A stretch of DNA of 64,000 nt from contig CP051228.1 in NCBI GenBank assembly GCA_017792345.1, positions 4,618,148 through 4,682,147 on the forward strand, in the 5' to 3' direction. The notes under the pieces were generated by a model, which did no database searches, was not told the origin of the DNA, and was given only the letters and a program-made list of their open reading frames with translations. Shown in pieces: positions 8,155 to 18,088 of the stretch. Source of the stretch: Mesoflavibacter sp. (GTDB taxonomy: Bacteria > Pseudomonadota > Alphaproteobacteria > UBA8366 > Aestuariispiraceae). Each line of letters opens with the position of its first letter. The first letter of the stretch is position 1. A program made the position numbers and the translations under genes.

Positions 8155-9512
8155 CAGCCGTCAGCCGCCGCCGCATCCGCCCCGTCGTAGGTTTCGCCCA
8201 GAACCTCCGCCAGTTCCTGATAGCCCTGTTCCAGGGAGGTGCGCTCCTGCTTACCCTGACCAATGAAGGATTCCAGTGGTCCGTTGAAAGAGATCGCCTC
8301 GTCCACCAGCGGATCGGACCCTTTGCGATAGGCACCCAACCGGATCAATTCCGCCATATCGTCATAGGCGGCCAGCAGGCGCCGCGCCCGGTTCACCAGG
8401 GCGGTCTGCTCCGTCGTGTTGCAATCGGGCATGGTCCTGGACACGGAACGAAGAATGTTCACCGCCGGAAAACGGTTGCGATGGGCGATGTTGCGGTCCA
8501 GCACGATATGGCCGTCCAGAATCCCACGGACGGCATCAGAGATCGGCTCATTGTGATCGTCGCCTTCGACCAGAACCGTGAACAGCCCGGTGATGGTCCC
8601 CTCACCCGATCCCGGCCCGGCGCGCTCCAGCAGGCGGGGAAGTTCAGCGAAGACGGTCGGTGTATAGCCTTTCGTTGCCGGCGGTTCGCCCGCCGACAGG
8701 CCGATCTCGCGCTGCGCCATGGCGAAACGCGTCACGCTGTCCATCAGGCACAGCACATCCTTGCCCTGATCCCGGAAATATTCGGCAACGGACAGGGTCA
8801 CATGGGCGGCTTCGCGGCGCATCAGCGCGGATTCGTCCGATGTGGCGACGACGACGACACTGCGCGCCAATCCTTCCGGGCCCAGCTCGTCCTGAATGAA
8901 CTCCTGAACCTCCCTGCCCCGTTCGCCGATCAGCCCGATGACGATCACTTCCGCCTCTGAGAACCGCGCCATCATGGCCATCAGCACGGATTTCCCGACC
9001 CCGGACCCGGCGAAGATCCCCATGCGCTGCCCCCGGCAGCAGGTCGTGAAGGTGTTAAGGCAACGCACGCCGAGATCGATCTTGGCGCCGGTCCGCCGTC
9101 GTTGATGCGCGGGCACCGGCGTGGCCCGCACGGCGTAGGCCTCCTCCCCCATAGCCAGGGGCCCTAGACCGTCGACAGGCTCCGCGAAGGCATTGATGAC
9201 CCGCCCCAGCCACGCGTCGGAGGGTCGAATCGCGGGCTCGCTGTTCAGGATGACGGCCCGGGTTCCCAGTGCCACACCTTCCAGCGCGCCATAGGGCATG
9301 GCGAGCGCCCGCTTGTCCCGGAAACCGATGACCTCGCACGGAATCATCTTGCCGCGCCGGGCGTGAAGGGTGCAGCGATCCCCGATCGAAAGATGCCCAT
9401 CGACGCCTTCGATTTCCACCAGCATACCCTGCACGGCGGCCACGCGCCCATAGATGGTGCGTGTCGGAATTCGGCTGAAATCGGCGATGAGGTGATCCAG
9501 TACCGTTGTCAT
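8154..9512 (-). CDS. fliI: Flagellum-specific ATPase FliI
   Basis: FliI is the F1-beta-like ATPase of the flagellar type III export apparatus. The 452-residue product has the Walker A motif GSGVGKS at about residues 169-175, preceded by [11 protein letters not shown], and the FliI-specific [21 protein letters not shown] Walker B-like [20 protein letters not shown] and the catalytic-site segment [25 protein letters not shown] follow. Length is usual for the family. It is the first gene of a fliI-fliJ pair on the minus strand, divergent from ctrA across 176 bp, a region that could hold promoters for both. Confidence 0.96.
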   Translation of the reverse strand: MTTVLDHLIADFSRIPTRTIYGRVAAVQGMLVEIEGVDGHLSIGDRCTLHARRGKMIPCEVIGFRDKRALAMPYGALEGVALGTRAVILNSEPAIRPSDAWLGRVINAFAEPVDGLGPLAMGEEAYAVRATPVPAHQRRRTGAKIDLGVRCLNTFTTCCRGQRMGIFAGSGVGKSVLMAMMARFSEAEVIVIGLIGERGREVQEFIQDELGPEGLARSVVVVATSDESALMRREAAHVTLSVAEYFRDQGKDVLCLMDSVTRFAMAQREIGLSAGEPPATKGYTPTVFAELPRLLERAGPGSGEGTITGLFTVLVEGDDHNEPISDAVRGILDGHIVLDRNIAHRNRFPAVNILRSVSRTMPDCNTTEQTALVNRARRLLAAYDDMAELIRLGAYRKGSDPLVDEAISFNGPLESFIGQGKQERTSLEQGYQELAEVLGETYDGADAAAADG

Positions 9513-9688
9513 GGCCCGTCGTGTATCCTGCTGAAATCCCCGACAATCTATCGGATTCTCAGGACATTTCGATGGTTTTCAGCATCTTGCCGCGACGCAA
9601 CCATTTGGCATAGGCGTCGGTATCATGGTATCCCTATAGTCAAGTTCGGTTAACGCGTTCGCGGCGTCGCGAAGACAGGAGCGTGCTC

Positions 9689-10393
9689 ATGCGCATCTTA
9701 CTGGTAGAGGACGACCGCCTCACGGCACAGAGCATTGAGCTGATGCTGTCGTCGGAAGGATATGTCGTCGACCATTCCGAGTTCGGTGAAGACGGGCTGG
9801 AAATTGGTAAGCTCTATGACTACGACCTGATCATCCTGGATCTGATGTTGCCGGATATCGACGGCTATGAAGTGCTGCGCCGGTTGCGGGATTCCCGGGT
9901 CGAGACCCCGGTTCTGATCCTGTCGGGCCTCGCCGAAATGGATCACAAGATCAAGGGTCTGGGCTACGGCGCCGACGACTATCTGACGAAGCCGTTCGAT
10001 AAGCGGGAATTGATGGCGCGCATCCAGGCCATCGTCCGCCGCGCCCGGGGCCATTCGCAATCCACGATCTCGATCGGCTCGCTGAACGTCAATCTGGATT
10101 CCCGGACCGTCGAAATCGACGGCCGGCCGGTTCACCTGACCGGCAAGGAATTCGGGATCATGGAACTTTTGGCCCTGCGCAAGGGGTCCACCCTGACCAA
10201 GGAGATGTTTCTCAACCATCTCTATGGCGGCATGGACGAGCCGGAAGCCAAGATCATCGACGTTTTCGTCTGCAAGCTGCGCAAGAAGCTGGCGACGGCG
10301 GCAGATGGCGACAATTACATCGAAACCGTCTGGGGCCGTGGCTATGTGCTGCGCGATCCCAACGAAGGCAGCGAGCGCAAGAAGGCGGTCTGA
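9689..10393 (+). CDS. ctrA: Cell-cycle response regulator CtrA
   Basis: CtrA is the essential OmpR-type master regulator of alphaproteobacteria; it binds TTAA-N7-TTAA sites and controls flagellar, chemotaxis and division genes. The 234-residue product begins MRILLVEDD, with the phospho-acceptor Asp51 in [10 protein letters not shown], the conserved Lys in [11 protein letters not shown], and a C-terminal winged helix ([27 protein letters not shown]). The ATG was chosen over a GTG two codons earlier because the SD AGGAG at 9677-9681 is 7 nt away and because CtrA proteins start MR(I/V)LL. The C-terminus ends KKAV, with hydrophobic last residues as in ClpXP-degraded CtrA. A TTAAC half-site lies about 35 bp upstream. 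Confidence 0.97.
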   Translation: MRILLVEDDRLTAQSIELMLSSEGYVVDHSEFGEDGLEIGKLYDYDLIILDLMLPDIDGYEVLRRLRDSRVETPVLILSGLAEMDHKIKGLGYGADDYLTKPFDKRELMARIQAIVRRARGHSQSTISIGSLNVNLDSRTVEIDGRPVHLTGKEFGIMELLALRKGSTLTKEMFLNHLYGGMDEPEAKIIDVFVCKLRKKLATAADGDNYIETVWGRGYVLRDPNEGSERKKAV

Positions 10394-10403
10394 CGCCGCC
10401 TTC
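10381..10403 (+). terminator. Hairpin overlapping the ctrA stop codon
   Basis: An 8-bp stem (GAAGGCGG / CCGCCTTC) with a 7-nt loop includes the ctrA stop. Only a weak pyrimidine tract follows. It sits between convergent ctrA and the M14 gene and could serve as a bidirectional terminator. Confidence 0.4.
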
Positions 10404-10424
10404 CTCCGCTACCGACAATCCGCC

Positions 10425-11567
10425 TCAATCCTCCAGAAGTGCGCCCTGTTGGCGGTTGGCCAGCGGCTTCCGCCCTGCGACTTTCCCGATACGCTCTCCC
10501 GCCTCGACCAGACGCAGGTCCACGCGGGCGAAGAAGATGCCGTCGGTCTGTGAGCGAAGCTGTGTGCGCGCCTTGGTCGGGTCGGCGGCGGCAATGTCGA
10601 TCAGTTCCGCCAGGACCTGTCCTTCCCGCACCATTTCGCCGACCCCCGCCTTATAGGCCAGCAGGCCGCCCTCCTGAGTCGTGACGGTATCGACCTCTTC
10701 CAGGCGGTAGGGTTCGGGCATGTCCGGCACGGCGGGCGGGTCGCCGGAGATCGCGCCTTGCGCCATCAGGAAGTGATAAATCCCCGTCGCGTCACTGTGA
10801 CCAAGCTCGTCGCTAATGTCATCCTTGCCGCGCAGTTCCAAAGTGCATGCGAAACAGGCCATTGGCAGGCTGTCGCCATGGGTCACCAGATCCCCCATGC
10901 GCCGCCAGACTCCGGCATTGCAATCGTCGAAGGAGAAGCCGCCGGCTTCTTCCTCCAGTAAGACGATTGGGATGCCGCTATAGGCGGCCAGGGCTTGGCC
11001 CTGCTCGGCATGACGGCGGTGGCAATAGATATGCGCCAGGCTTTCGTTGTCGCAATGAATGTCGATCACGTGGTCCGCATCGATGCTAAGCGCCAGAAGT
11101 TGCGCCCGCCAATGGGTGGTGTCCGTCCGGGTCGACAGATCCCCGACCGCCTTCAGCAGCGCGGCGCGCATGGCCGGCACGTCGCGTTCCGCATCGCCGC
11201 TCAGCGTGCCGTTCAGATAGGCGGCCGCGCCGGCGGCGAGATCCGGCCAATTGCGGTTGAAATTGCCCGATCCTTCCAGGGCATAACGTCCCGCGACGGC
11301 ACCGCCAATCCGCTGTGCAAGGCCGATCGGGTTCGCATAAGGCAGCACCACGATCTCGCCTACGATACGGCCTTCCGCATCCGCTTCCGCCAACATCGGG
11401 ATCAGGTGGTTCAACGCCATCAGGCCCGGCCATTCGTCGGCATGCAGCGCCGCCTGAAGATAGGTCTTCGGACGCGCGCCTTCCTGCCCGAACCGATGCA
11501 CGGTCAAGAACCGCTCGGTTCCCGGGGATGGCGATTTCAACGGAATACGGTCGACGCGATGGGTCAT
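10425..11567 (-). CDS. Succinylglutamate desuccinylase/aspartoacylase family (M14-like) protein
   Basis: This 380-residue zinc carboxypeptidase-fold protein has ALHADEWPG, giving the Zn ligands His42 and Glu45 (HxxE), then an Asn/Arg-rich substrate segment NFNRNW and the third likely ligand in VIDIHCDNE. The C-terminal third (VDTVTTQEGGLLAYKAGVGE) looks like the small beta-barrel/biotinyl-like domain of AstE/AspA relatives. Such enzymes deacylate N-acyl amino acids, but the substrate cannot be told here because no astABCD genes are near. It is convergent with ctrA and downstream of the M15-like gene on the same strand (109 bp gap). Confidence 0.85.
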   Translation of the reverse strand: MTHRVDRIPLKSPSPGTERFLTVHRFGQEGARPKTYLQAALHADEWPGLMALNHLIPMLAEADAEGRIVGEIVVLPYANPIGLAQRIGGAVAGRYALEGSGNFNRNWPDLAAGAAAYLNGTLSGDAERDVPAMRAALLKAVGDLSTRTDTTHWRAQLLALSIDADHVIDIHCDNESLAHIYCHRRHAEQGQALAAYSGIPIVLLEEEAGGFSFDDCNAGVWRRMGDLVTHGDSLPMACFACTLELRGKDDISDELGHSDATGIYHFLMAQGAISGDPPAVPDMPEPYRLEEVDTVTTQEGGLLAYKAGVGEMVREGQVLAELIDIAAADPTKARTQLRSQTDGIFFARVDLRLVEAGERIGKVAGRKPLANRQQGALLED

Positions 11568-11676
11568 GTTCCAACTCTTCTGCGATGGGGATGCCGGACG
11601 GTAAGGCGGGCTCTCGGCGCCTTCAAGCCCGACTTTCGTGCCCCTCGGATTTTATAGCCGGCGCTCGCTCGCTCCC

Positions 11677-12294
11677 TCACCCCTTGAACGCGGGGAAATC
11701 CTGATACCATTCTTCGTGACGCCCTGAATGATTGCCCATTCCCGGCTTGGTCAAGCACCCGCGCGGCCGAATGTAACTGTCGATCCGCCCTTCCGGCTCC
11801 TCCCGCCATTGCAGGTTCAAGGCGGCCAGTTTCGGAAAGAACCATTGGCTGTGATACGGCAGATGGTCGTGGATGTACCAGGCGACGCCGCGCCAATCCG
11901 CACCGGCCGCATAGCGGTCGGCGAACCAGGGGATCACGATACTGGCCGTCGCGCCCAATCGCCCATCGGCATCGCGCCTGTCCCAGATATGATGGGCGTA
12001 GTTCGCCTCGTTCCGCGCACAGTTCATGCCGTTCTCATTGCCGAAGCGGTTAACCTGCGGCGACCGATAGCTCGACCGGACAGCAATCCGGCCAAACGTC
12101 TCCTGTAACGGTTCCAGCAACGTCTCGCACAATCCCCGACCGGCCGTGATGGCGACGTCCGGGTCTTCCGGCACATTCGAGAAACCGTGCATCGCGGCGA
12201 CTTCACTGAACAGAAAATCGCGCATGAAGAAGTTTTCGCTCAGGCGGACCCGCCCGAGGTTTTCCAAGGACCGCCACGTGACGGGTTTACGCAT
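11677..12294 (-). CDS. Peptidase M15-like protein, probably non-catalytic
   Basis: This 205-residue protein begins MRKPVTWRSLENLG; a GAGGGAGA ribosome binding site lies just upstream, so this ATG is preferred over a TTG six codons earlier. SSYRSPQVN (in the middle of the protein) followed by YAHHIWDRRDADGRLGATAS resembles the M15/VanY-type D,D-peptidase core (SxxRS ... HxxGxAxD). Here the last motif reads GATAS, without the metal-ligand Asp. The C-terminal part carries VAWYIHDHLPYHSQWFF. No signal peptide is visible. A function beyond a peptidase-like fold cannot be assigned. Confidence 0.65.
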   Translation of the reverse strand: MRKPVTWRSLENLGRVRLSENFFMRDFLFSEVAAMHGFSNVPEDPDVAITAGRGLCETLLEPLQETFGRIAVRSSYRSPQVNRFGNENGMNCARNEANYAHHIWDRRDADGRLGATASIVIPWFADRYAAGADWRGVAWYIHDHLPYHSQWFFPKLAALNLQWREEPEGRIDSYIRPRGCLTKPGMGNHSGRHEEWYQDFPAFKG

Positions 12295-12556
12295 GACAGG
12301 TATCTCCCTCAATTCGGCCTTCAGGCCTTAAGAGGCACCATTCTGGTCAAAGCCGATAAGGTCGCCACCCGATTTTCTGTATGGGGTACCGCGAGGGTTC
12401 GGCCATATGACGCGCGGAGTATTTTTTTGTTACGCCATTTCGCATATGATTTATCTCCGGTGAGGCCGGTTCAATCTTCACACGTTTGCAATTCGCGCAA
12501 AAGCTGTTCACCATCTATCTGCAACTATATGCAAACAACAGAATAGGCGATCTGCA

Positions 12557-14026
12557 ATGACCCTCGATTCACGAGCATTCCAATCGATGGTTGAAGACAT
12601 GCCGATCAACGTCATGACTTGCGACCTCAAGACATTCAAAATCGACTTTCTGAACAAGGCCGCACTCAAGACCCTAAAATCGATACAGCACGCGCTCCCC
12701 GTCCCGGCCGAAAAGCTGATCGGGACCACTATCGACGTATTCCACAAGAACCCTGCTCATCAGCGAAAAATGCTCGCGGATGAAGGAAACCTGCCGCACC
12801 GGACCGTCATATCCATCGGTGGGGAGAAGTTGGATCTTCACATCACGGCGATCCGCGACCGCAAGGGGCAATACTTAGCGCCCATGGTGACCTGGTCGGT
12901 CATCACCGACAAGGTGCGCCGGGATGAGGAAGTCATGGTGCAGCAACAGATGCTGGACCAGATGCCGGTGAATGCCATGATGTGCGAGTTGGAGAACTTC
13001 ACCGTCACCTACGCCAACTCGGCAACCGTGGCGACCCTGGGGAAACTGGAGCATTTGCTGCCGATCAAGGCCAAGGATCTGGTCGGAACGAGCATCGACG
13101 TCTTCCACAAGGCGCCTGAACACCAGCGCCGGCTGTTGCTGGACGAAAAGAACCTGCCCTACCGGACCAAGATCCGCCTGGGCCCGGAAACGCTGGATCT
13201 GCGGGTGTCGGCCATTCACGACAATGGCGGCACTTACATTGCCGCCCTGTTGACCTGGTCGGTCGTGACCACACAGGTCAAGATGGCTGAAGACTTCGAA
13301 ACCAATGTCAAATCGATCGTCGACGGCGTATCGGCGGCGGCCACGGAACTGCAAGCGACATCGGAGACGATGGCGGCTGGCGCGGAGGAAGCCAATGTCC
13401 AGGCGAATACCGTCGCCTCGGCATCAGAACAGCTCGCCAAATCCATCGAGGAAATCAGTAGCCAGGTCGCCAAAGCATCGGAAATCTCCCAAAGCGGGGT
13501 CGAACGCGCCCGGAACTCCAATAAGCAGGTCCAAGGCTTGGCCGAGGCAGCGTCCAAGATCGGCGATGTGGTTAAGCTGATCAACGACATCGCAAGCCAG
13601 ACCAATTTGCTGGCTCTCAACGCTACCATTGAAGCCGCGCGCGCGGGTGAGGCCGGCAAGGGCTTTGCGGTGGTCGCCAGTGAGGTCAAGTCGCTGGCCA
13701 ATCAGACCGCAAAGGCCACCGACGAGATCGGCAGCCAGATCCGCAGTATCCAAACCGCCACCAACGGCGCGGTGGATGCGATCGGCGCGATCATGGGGAT
13801 CATTACCCAGATCAGCGAGATTTCCGGCGCGATCTCCGCCGCGGTGGAGGAACAAGGCGCCGCGACGCAGGAAGTCACGTCCAACATTTCCGGGGTCAGT
13901 CAGGCGTCCAGCGAAACCGGCGCGGCGGCCAACGAAACCCTGCATGCCGCGTCGGAGCTCAGCCGTCAGGCAGAGAAGCTATCGGTCTCGGTCGACGGAT
14001 TCATGCGGGAGATCCGCGAGCTATAA
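12557..14026 (+). CDS. Soluble methyl-accepting chemotaxis protein with tandem PAS-like domains
   Basis: This 489-residue chemoreceptor has no transmembrane segment. Two homologous PAS-like sensor domains come first (about residues 10-120 and 130-240). They share the pattern MP(I/V)N(V/A)M(M/T)C, then LxGT(T/S)IDVFHK(N/A)P(A/E)HQR, and end TWSV(I/V)T. The C-terminal methyl-accepting domain includes the hairpin tip [19 protein letters not shown]. The protein should sense a cytoplasmic or redox/energy signal and control CheA. The upstream 262 bp are AT-rich and contain no gene. A GC hairpin 14 bp after the stop probably ends the transcript. The gene stands alone, with no che genes in the window. 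Confidence 0.93.
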   Translation: MTLDSRAFQSMVEDMPINVMTCDLKTFKIDFLNKAALKTLKSIQHALPVPAEKLIGTTIDVFHKNPAHQRKMLADEGNLPHRTVISIGGEKLDLHITAIRDRKGQYLAPMVTWSVITDKVRRDEEVMVQQQMLDQMPVNAMMCELENFTVTYANSATVATLGKLEHLLPIKAKDLVGTSIDVFHKAPEHQRRLLLDEKNLPYRTKIRLGPETLDLRVSAIHDNGGTYIAALLTWSVVTTQVKMAEDFETNVKSIVDGVSAAATELQATSETMAAGAEEANVQANTVASASEQLAKSIEEISSQVAKASEISQSGVERARNSNKQVQGLAEAASKIGDVVKLINDIASQTNLLALNATIEAARAGEAGKGFAVVASEVKSLANQTAKATDEIGSQIRSIQTATNGAVDAIGAIMGIITQISEISGAISAAVEEQGAATQEVTSNISGVSQASSETGAAANETLHAASELSRQAEKLSVSVDGFMREIREL

Positions 14027-14040
14027 CCCCTTGCCTCCAT

Positions 14041-14071
14041 GCCGCCCTTCCCTCCCGGCGGGAACGGCGGC
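14041..14071 (+). terminator. Probable terminator of the PAS chemoreceptor gene
   Basis: A long hairpin (GCCGCC, C-C mismatch, TTCCC, 7-nt loop, GGGAA, GGCGGC) lies 14 bp after the chemoreceptor stop and is followed by TGTCTTTGT. It is a good candidate for an intrinsic terminator although the T-tract is interrupted. Confidence 0.6.
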
Positions 14072-14185
14072 TGTCTTTGTCGAATGTCGCGTTCCGGCCT
14101 TTCGGTGACGAAACCGCGATTGACGCGCGCGCGGACCGGTGCGAAGAGCGTTCGGCGGGGTTCAGTTGTAAGGGCGGAGTGCGAA

Positions 14186-16174
14186 ATGGCCGTGTTGTTG
14201 GGCATCGATACCGGTGGGACCTATACCGATGCCGTCCTATTCGACGACGAAACGCGGACCGTCCTAGCCTCCGCGAAGGCCCTGACCTCCAAGCACGACC
14301 TGTCCGTCTGTGTCCGGGAAGCCACGACCGCCGCGCTGCAATCCGCCCCGGAACTGGACCCGACGCAGATTCGTCTCGTCTCCCTATCGACCACCCTGGC
14401 GACCAACGCGCTGGTGGAACAACACGGCTTTCCCGTCGGTCTGATCCTCATCGGTCAGGACGAAAAGGCGCTGGACCGCGCCGGGCTTCGGTCCGCCATG
14501 GGGAGCGACCCGGTTCTGTTTCTGGAGGGCGGCCACGGTCCGGACGGACATGAACGCGCGCCGCTGAATCTGAAGGACGCGCTGCCGAAGATCGACGCCC
14601 TGGCCGAGAAAGTGTCCGCCGTCGCCATCTGCGGCTATTTCGGGGTCCGCAACCCGACCCATGAAGTTGCCGTGCGCGACGCCGTCCGCGCGCGGATTGA
14701 TCTGCCGGTGACCTGCGCCCATGAAATGGCCAGCGCCCTTGATGCACCGCGCCGCGCCTTGACGGCACTGCTGAACGCACGGCTGGTTCCCCTGATCCAA
14801 CAGCTGATCCGGGCCGTGGAGAGCATGCTGACCGAAAATGGGATCGATGCGCCGTTGATGGTCGTCAAAGGCGACGGATCCCTGATCGCGGCGGAAACGG
14901 CCCTGACCCGCCCGGTGGAAACCATTCTCAGCGGCCCGGCCGCCAGCGTTGTCGGCGCGCAGTTCCTCAGCGGTCGCGAAGATTGCGTCATTTCGGATAT
15001 CGGCGGCACGACCACGGATATCGCCGTGCTGCAGAACGCCCGGCCTGTATTGGCCCCGGACGGCGCCGTTGTCGGCGGCTACCGCACGATGGTCGAGGCC
15101 ATCGCCGTCCACACGATCGGTCTGGGCGGCGACAGCGAGATCGGTCTGGACGATGAAAAGCGCCTGCGGGTCGGGCCGCGCCGCATGGTTCCGATCAGCC
15201 TCCTGGCGCGCGACCACGACACGGTCGTCCAGGTGCTTCAGGCGCAGCTGGCCCGTCCCTGGCCCAAACCCCATGACGGCCGTTTCGCCCTGAAGCTGCG
15301 CGAACGGCGCGGCGGCGCCTTGAGCCGCGGCGAACAGCGGGTTTGGGACGAACTTCAAGACGGACCGAAATCGCTGGAGCAGTTGCTGGCGGCCCGCGCG
15401 CCGGAACAGCCCCTGTTGCGGCTGGTCGACCGGGGCCTGGTCATTCTGTCGGGCTTCACCCCGTCCGACGCGGCGCATGTTCTGGGTCTGCACGCCGATT
15501 GGCATGCCGAGGCGGCGCGCTTGTCCGCCGATCTCAGCGCCCGCACCGAACGCCGCCCGGGCATTCCGCTGGCCGACAGCGGCGAAGATCTTGCCCGCCA
15601 GGTGATCGACCGCCTGACGGTCCAATCCTGCATGGCCGTGGTCGAAACGGTTTTGCCCGACGCACCCGGCCGCAGCGCGCGCCGTTTCATGGAATCCGCC
15701 TTCGCGGCGGATGGCGCGGCCGAGGAACTGGTCGGGTTCGAAGTCCGCCTTCGGCGGCCGCTGATCGGCATCGGCGCCCCGGCGCGCACCTATTACCCCG
15801 AGATCGCGCGGCGTCTGAACACGGAGTTCGACGTCCCGCGCTTTGCCGAGGTCTGCAACGCCGTCGGCGCAGTCGCGGGCGGCGTCAGTCAGCGGGTTCA
15901 AGTGCTGATCACGTCGCCGGCGGAAGGCCTTTTCCGCGTCCACGGATTGGACGGCGTCACCGATTTCCGGAATCTGGAGGAGGCGGCGGCCAGCGCGATA
16001 GGATTGGCCGAGACGGAAGCCCGCGCCCGCGCGATCGACGCCGGCGCCACGGAAATTCAGATTGAAACGACCCGCGACGACCGGGTCGCAACCGTCGCCG
16101 GATCGTTCCAGGTCTTTATCGAAAGCCGAATTGGCGCCACCGCCTTCGGCCGCCCGAAACTGGCCGGCGCATAA
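14186..16174 (+). CDS. Hydantoinase/oxoprolinase family protein (HyuA-like)
   Basis: This 662-residue protein belongs to the ATP-dependent hydantoinase/5-oxoprolinase/acetone carboxylase-beta family, which hydrolyses cyclic amides. The N-terminal ASKHA-type ATP-binding start reads LLGIDTGGTYTD, and the second phosphate loop reads SDIGGTTTDIAVL in the middle. RPVETILSGPAASVVGA is a family signature. The ATG chosen begins MAVLLGIDTGGT, as in relatives; the open frame extends 49 codons upstream through the terminator hairpin of the preceding gene, which argues against the longer start. No hyuB-type partner subunit is adjacent, so it may act alone or with a subunit encoded elsewhere. Confidence 0.88.
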   Translation: MAVLLGIDTGGTYTDAVLFDDETRTVLASAKALTSKHDLSVCVREATTAALQSAPELDPTQIRLVSLSTTLATNALVEQHGFPVGLILIGQDEKALDRAGLRSAMGSDPVLFLEGGHGPDGHERAPLNLKDALPKIDALAEKVSAVAICGYFGVRNPTHEVAVRDAVRARIDLPVTCAHEMASALDAPRRALTALLNARLVPLIQQLIRAVESMLTENGIDAPLMVVKGDGSLIAAETALTRPVETILSGPAASVVGAQFLSGREDCVISDIGGTTTDIAVLQNARPVLAPDGAVVGGYRTMVEAIAVHTIGLGGDSEIGLDDEKRLRVGPRRMVPISLLARDHDTVVQVLQAQLARPWPKPHDGRFALKLRERRGGALSRGEQRVWDELQDGPKSLEQLLAARAPEQPLLRLVDRGLVILSGFTPSDAAHVLGLHADWHAEAARLSADLSARTERRPGIPLADSGEDLARQVIDRLTVQSCMAVVETVLPDAPGRSARRFMESAFAADGAAEELVGFEVRLRRPLIGIGAPARTYYPEIARRLNTEFDVPRFAEVCNAVGAVAGGVSQRVQVLITSPAEGLFRVHGLDGVTDFRNLEEAAASAIGLAETEARARAIDAGATEIQIETTRDDRVATVAGSFQVFIESRIGATAFGRPKLAGA

Positions 16175-16190
16175 CCGGAATTATCCCGGT

Positions 16191-16802
16191 CTAGCCGCTC
16201 TTCTTCTGATACAGCGGAATGGATGCGCCGGCGTCGAGACGCGGCCGATCGGCTTCGACCTCCGTCAACGGTTCGCATTCCTCCAGGCTGGCATGACAGC
16301 GCTCGCTGAGGCGCTGATAGTCCCGGGTGCCTTCCTCCTTCCAGGCGATCTCCTTATCGGTCAACTCGCGCAGGACCTTCGCCGGTGTGCCGGCCACGAG
16401 CATGCGCGGCGGCACTTCGAACCCCGCCTTCACAAAGGCCATGGCGGCGACCATCGCGCTGTCGCCGATCACCGCGCCGTCCATGACCACCGAATTCATG
16501 CCGACCAGGGCGTTCCGGCCGACCCGGCAGCCATGCAGGATCGCGCCATGCCCGATATGACCGTCGACCTCGATCACGCAATCCATGCCGGGGAAGGCGT
16601 GCATAATGCAGTTGTCCTGCAGGTTGGATCCCTCCTCCAGCATCACCCGCCCGAAATCGCCGCGCATCGCCGCGCCGGGCCCGACATAGCATCGCGGGCC
16701 GACGATGGCGTCACCGATCAGAACCGCGGTCGGATGGACAAAGGCGGTCGGATGAATGACGGGGCGCACCCCTTCCAGGGCATAGGTCTTGGGTTTCAGC
16801 AT
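16191..16802 (-). CDS. paaY: Gamma-carbonic-anhydrase-fold protein PaaY
   Basis: This 203-residue left-handed beta-helix (hexapeptide repeat) protein contains the series VHPTAVLIGDAIVG, CYVGPGAAMRGDFGR and HIGHGAILHGCRVGRNALVG with the conserved metal-binding His residues. The length and the C-terminal tail ECEPLTEVE match PaaY, a thioesterase/hydrolase-like accessory of phenylacetate degradation, rather than shorter YrdA/CaiE relatives. The ATG at MLKPKTYALEG was preferred; the open frame has 20 extra upstream codons of unlikely composition. It lies about 16 kb from the paa genes in this window, so linkage is loose. A general gamma-carbonic-anhydrase-like annotation would be the fallback. 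Confidence 0.8.
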   Translation of the reverse strand: MLKPKTYALEGVRPVIHPTAFVHPTAVLIGDAIVGPRCYVGPGAAMRGDFGRVMLEEGSNLQDNCIMHAFPGMDCVIEVDGHIGHGAILHGCRVGRNALVGMNSVVMDGAVIGDSAMVAAMAFVKAGFEVPPRMLVAGTPAKVLRELTDKEIAWKEEGTRDYQRLSERCHASLEECEPLTEVEADRPRLDAGASIPLYQKKSG

Positions 16803-16923
16803 CGGGGGTCTCCATGAACGGTTCCTGCTTCGAAGCGAAGCCGATCGCAGGTCGCATGACAAGACGCGATCACGATTTCAGTGGAAAACCCTGTGGAATT
16901 CCTGTTGAGAAGCTGGGGAAAAC

Positions 16924-16970
16924 ACACAAGATATAGAATTGTCCCTTGCGCGCGCCACCATATCTATTAT
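16924..16970 (+). promoter_or_regulatory. Paired NrdR-like boxes upstream of nrdB
   Basis: Two 16-bp sites, ACACAAGATATAGAAT (16924-16939) and CCACCATATCTATTAT (16955-16970), match 13/16 and 11/16 of the palindromic NrdR-box consensus ACACWATATATWGTGT as I recall it. Their starts are 31 bp apart, about three helical turns, the usual arrangement for the nucleotide-sensing repressor NrdR. They end 44 bp before the nrdB ATG. Confidence 0.7.
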
Positions 16971-17013
16971 TCTCCCGGGTCGATCCACACAACGCCGCCA
17001 TGAAGGGTTAACC

Positions 17014-17973
17014 ATGTCGCTGCTCGATGCCAGCCCGGTCTATAAACCGTTTAACTATCCTTGGGCCTATGAGGCCTGGCTGACGCAACAGCGCATTCAC
17101 TGGTTGCCCGAAGAAGTGCCGCTGGCCGATGACGTCAAGGACTGGCACAAGACGCTGACCAAGGCCGAGCGCAATCTGCTGACCCAGATTTTCCGCTTCT
17201 TCACGCAGGCGGATGTCGAGGTCAACAACTGCTATATGAAGCATTATTCCCAGGTCTTTCAGCCGACCGAAGTGCAGATGATGCTGGCCGCCTTCTCGAA
17301 CATGGAAACCGTCCATGTCGCCGCCTACAGCCATCTGCTGGACACGATCGGCATGCCCGAAGTCGAATACACAGCCTTCATGAAGTACAAGGAAATGAAG
17401 GACAAATACGACTATATGCAGGGCTGGGGCACGTCGACCAAGGAAGACATCGCCAAGACCCTGGCCGTGTTCGGCGGGTTCACGGAGGGCCTGCAGCTCT
17501 TCGCCAGTTTCGCGATGCTTATGAACTTCCCGCGCCACAACAAGATGAAGGGCATGGGCCAGATCGTCAGCTGGTCGGTGCGCGACGAGTCGCTGCATAC
17601 CGCGTCGATCATCCGTCTGTTCAAAACCTTCATTTCCGAAAACCCGGAAATCTGGACCGAATCTTTCCAACGCGACCTGTACAAGGCCTGCGACACGATC
17701 GTCAGCCATGAGGACGCCTTCATCGACCTGGCTTTCGAACTGGGCGCGGTCGAGGGCCTGACCAGCGAAGATGTAAAACGCTACATCCGCTATATCGCGG
17801 ACCGTCGCCTGACCCAATTGGGCCTGCAGCCGATGTATCACACCGACAAGAATCCGCTGCGCTGGATGGACGAGATGCTGAACGGCGTCGAACACACCAA
17901 CTTCTTCGAGAACCGCGCGACGGAATATTCCAAGGCGTCGACCCAGGGTTCCTGGGAAGAAGCGTTCGAATAA
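17014..17973 (+). CDS. nrdB: Class I ribonucleotide reductase beta subunit NrdB
   Basis: This 319-residue radical-generating subunit partners NrdA to make deoxynucleotides. The ferritin-like core shows METVHVAAYSHLL, in which Glu98 and His101 are metal ligands and Tyr105 is in the radical tyrosine position (ExxHxxxY), so the classical Tyr-radical type is expected. ASFAMLMNFPRHNKMKG and VRDESLHTASIIRLFK provide the second Glu/His ligand set. The start at MSLLDASPVYKPFNYPWAYE is the conserved N-terminus; the open frame runs 25 codons further into the NrdR-box region and is rejected. nrdA lies 5.8 kb downstream, separated by seven unrelated genes. A strong terminator follows 115 bp after the stop. 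Confidence 0.95.
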   Translation: MSLLDASPVYKPFNYPWAYEAWLTQQRIHWLPEEVPLADDVKDWHKTLTKAERNLLTQIFRFFTQADVEVNNCYMKHYSQVFQPTEVQMMLAAFSNMETVHVAAYSHLLDTIGMPEVEYTAFMKYKEMKDKYDYMQGWGTSTKEDIAKTLAVFGGFTEGLQLFASFAMLMNFPRHNKMKGMGQIVSWSVRDESLHTASIIRLFKTFISENPEIWTESFQRDLYKACDTIVSHEDAFIDLAFELGAVEGLTSEDVKRYIRYIADRRLTQLGLQPMYHTDKNPLRWMDEMLNGVEHTNFFENRATEYSKASTQGSWEEAFE

Positions 17974-18088
17974 GTCATCCCGGATCGGCTGGCGGCACGG
18001 GGTGATTTTGGCGGCGGACCGGTGGGTCCCAGGCCGACATGGATCTCATTTCCCTGTGCCTCCACGGCCGTGTTTGGGCCGAAAACTG

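Noticed and set aside
7614-8960. A 448-codon plus-strand frame across fliJ and fliI
   Set aside because: FliI and FliJ on the minus strand account for the region; the plus frame is Arg/Pro-rich shadow sequence.
9650-9654. A full CtrA site upstream of ctrA
   Set aside because: Only a TTAAC half-site is present; the upstream TCAA is at 6 bp rather than 7 bp and imperfect, so autoregulation is not claimed from it.
14384-15943. A 519-codon antisense open frame inside the hydantoinase gene
   Set aside because: The sense strand encodes a complete hydantoinase with conserved motifs; the antisense product has no recognisable motif or start context.
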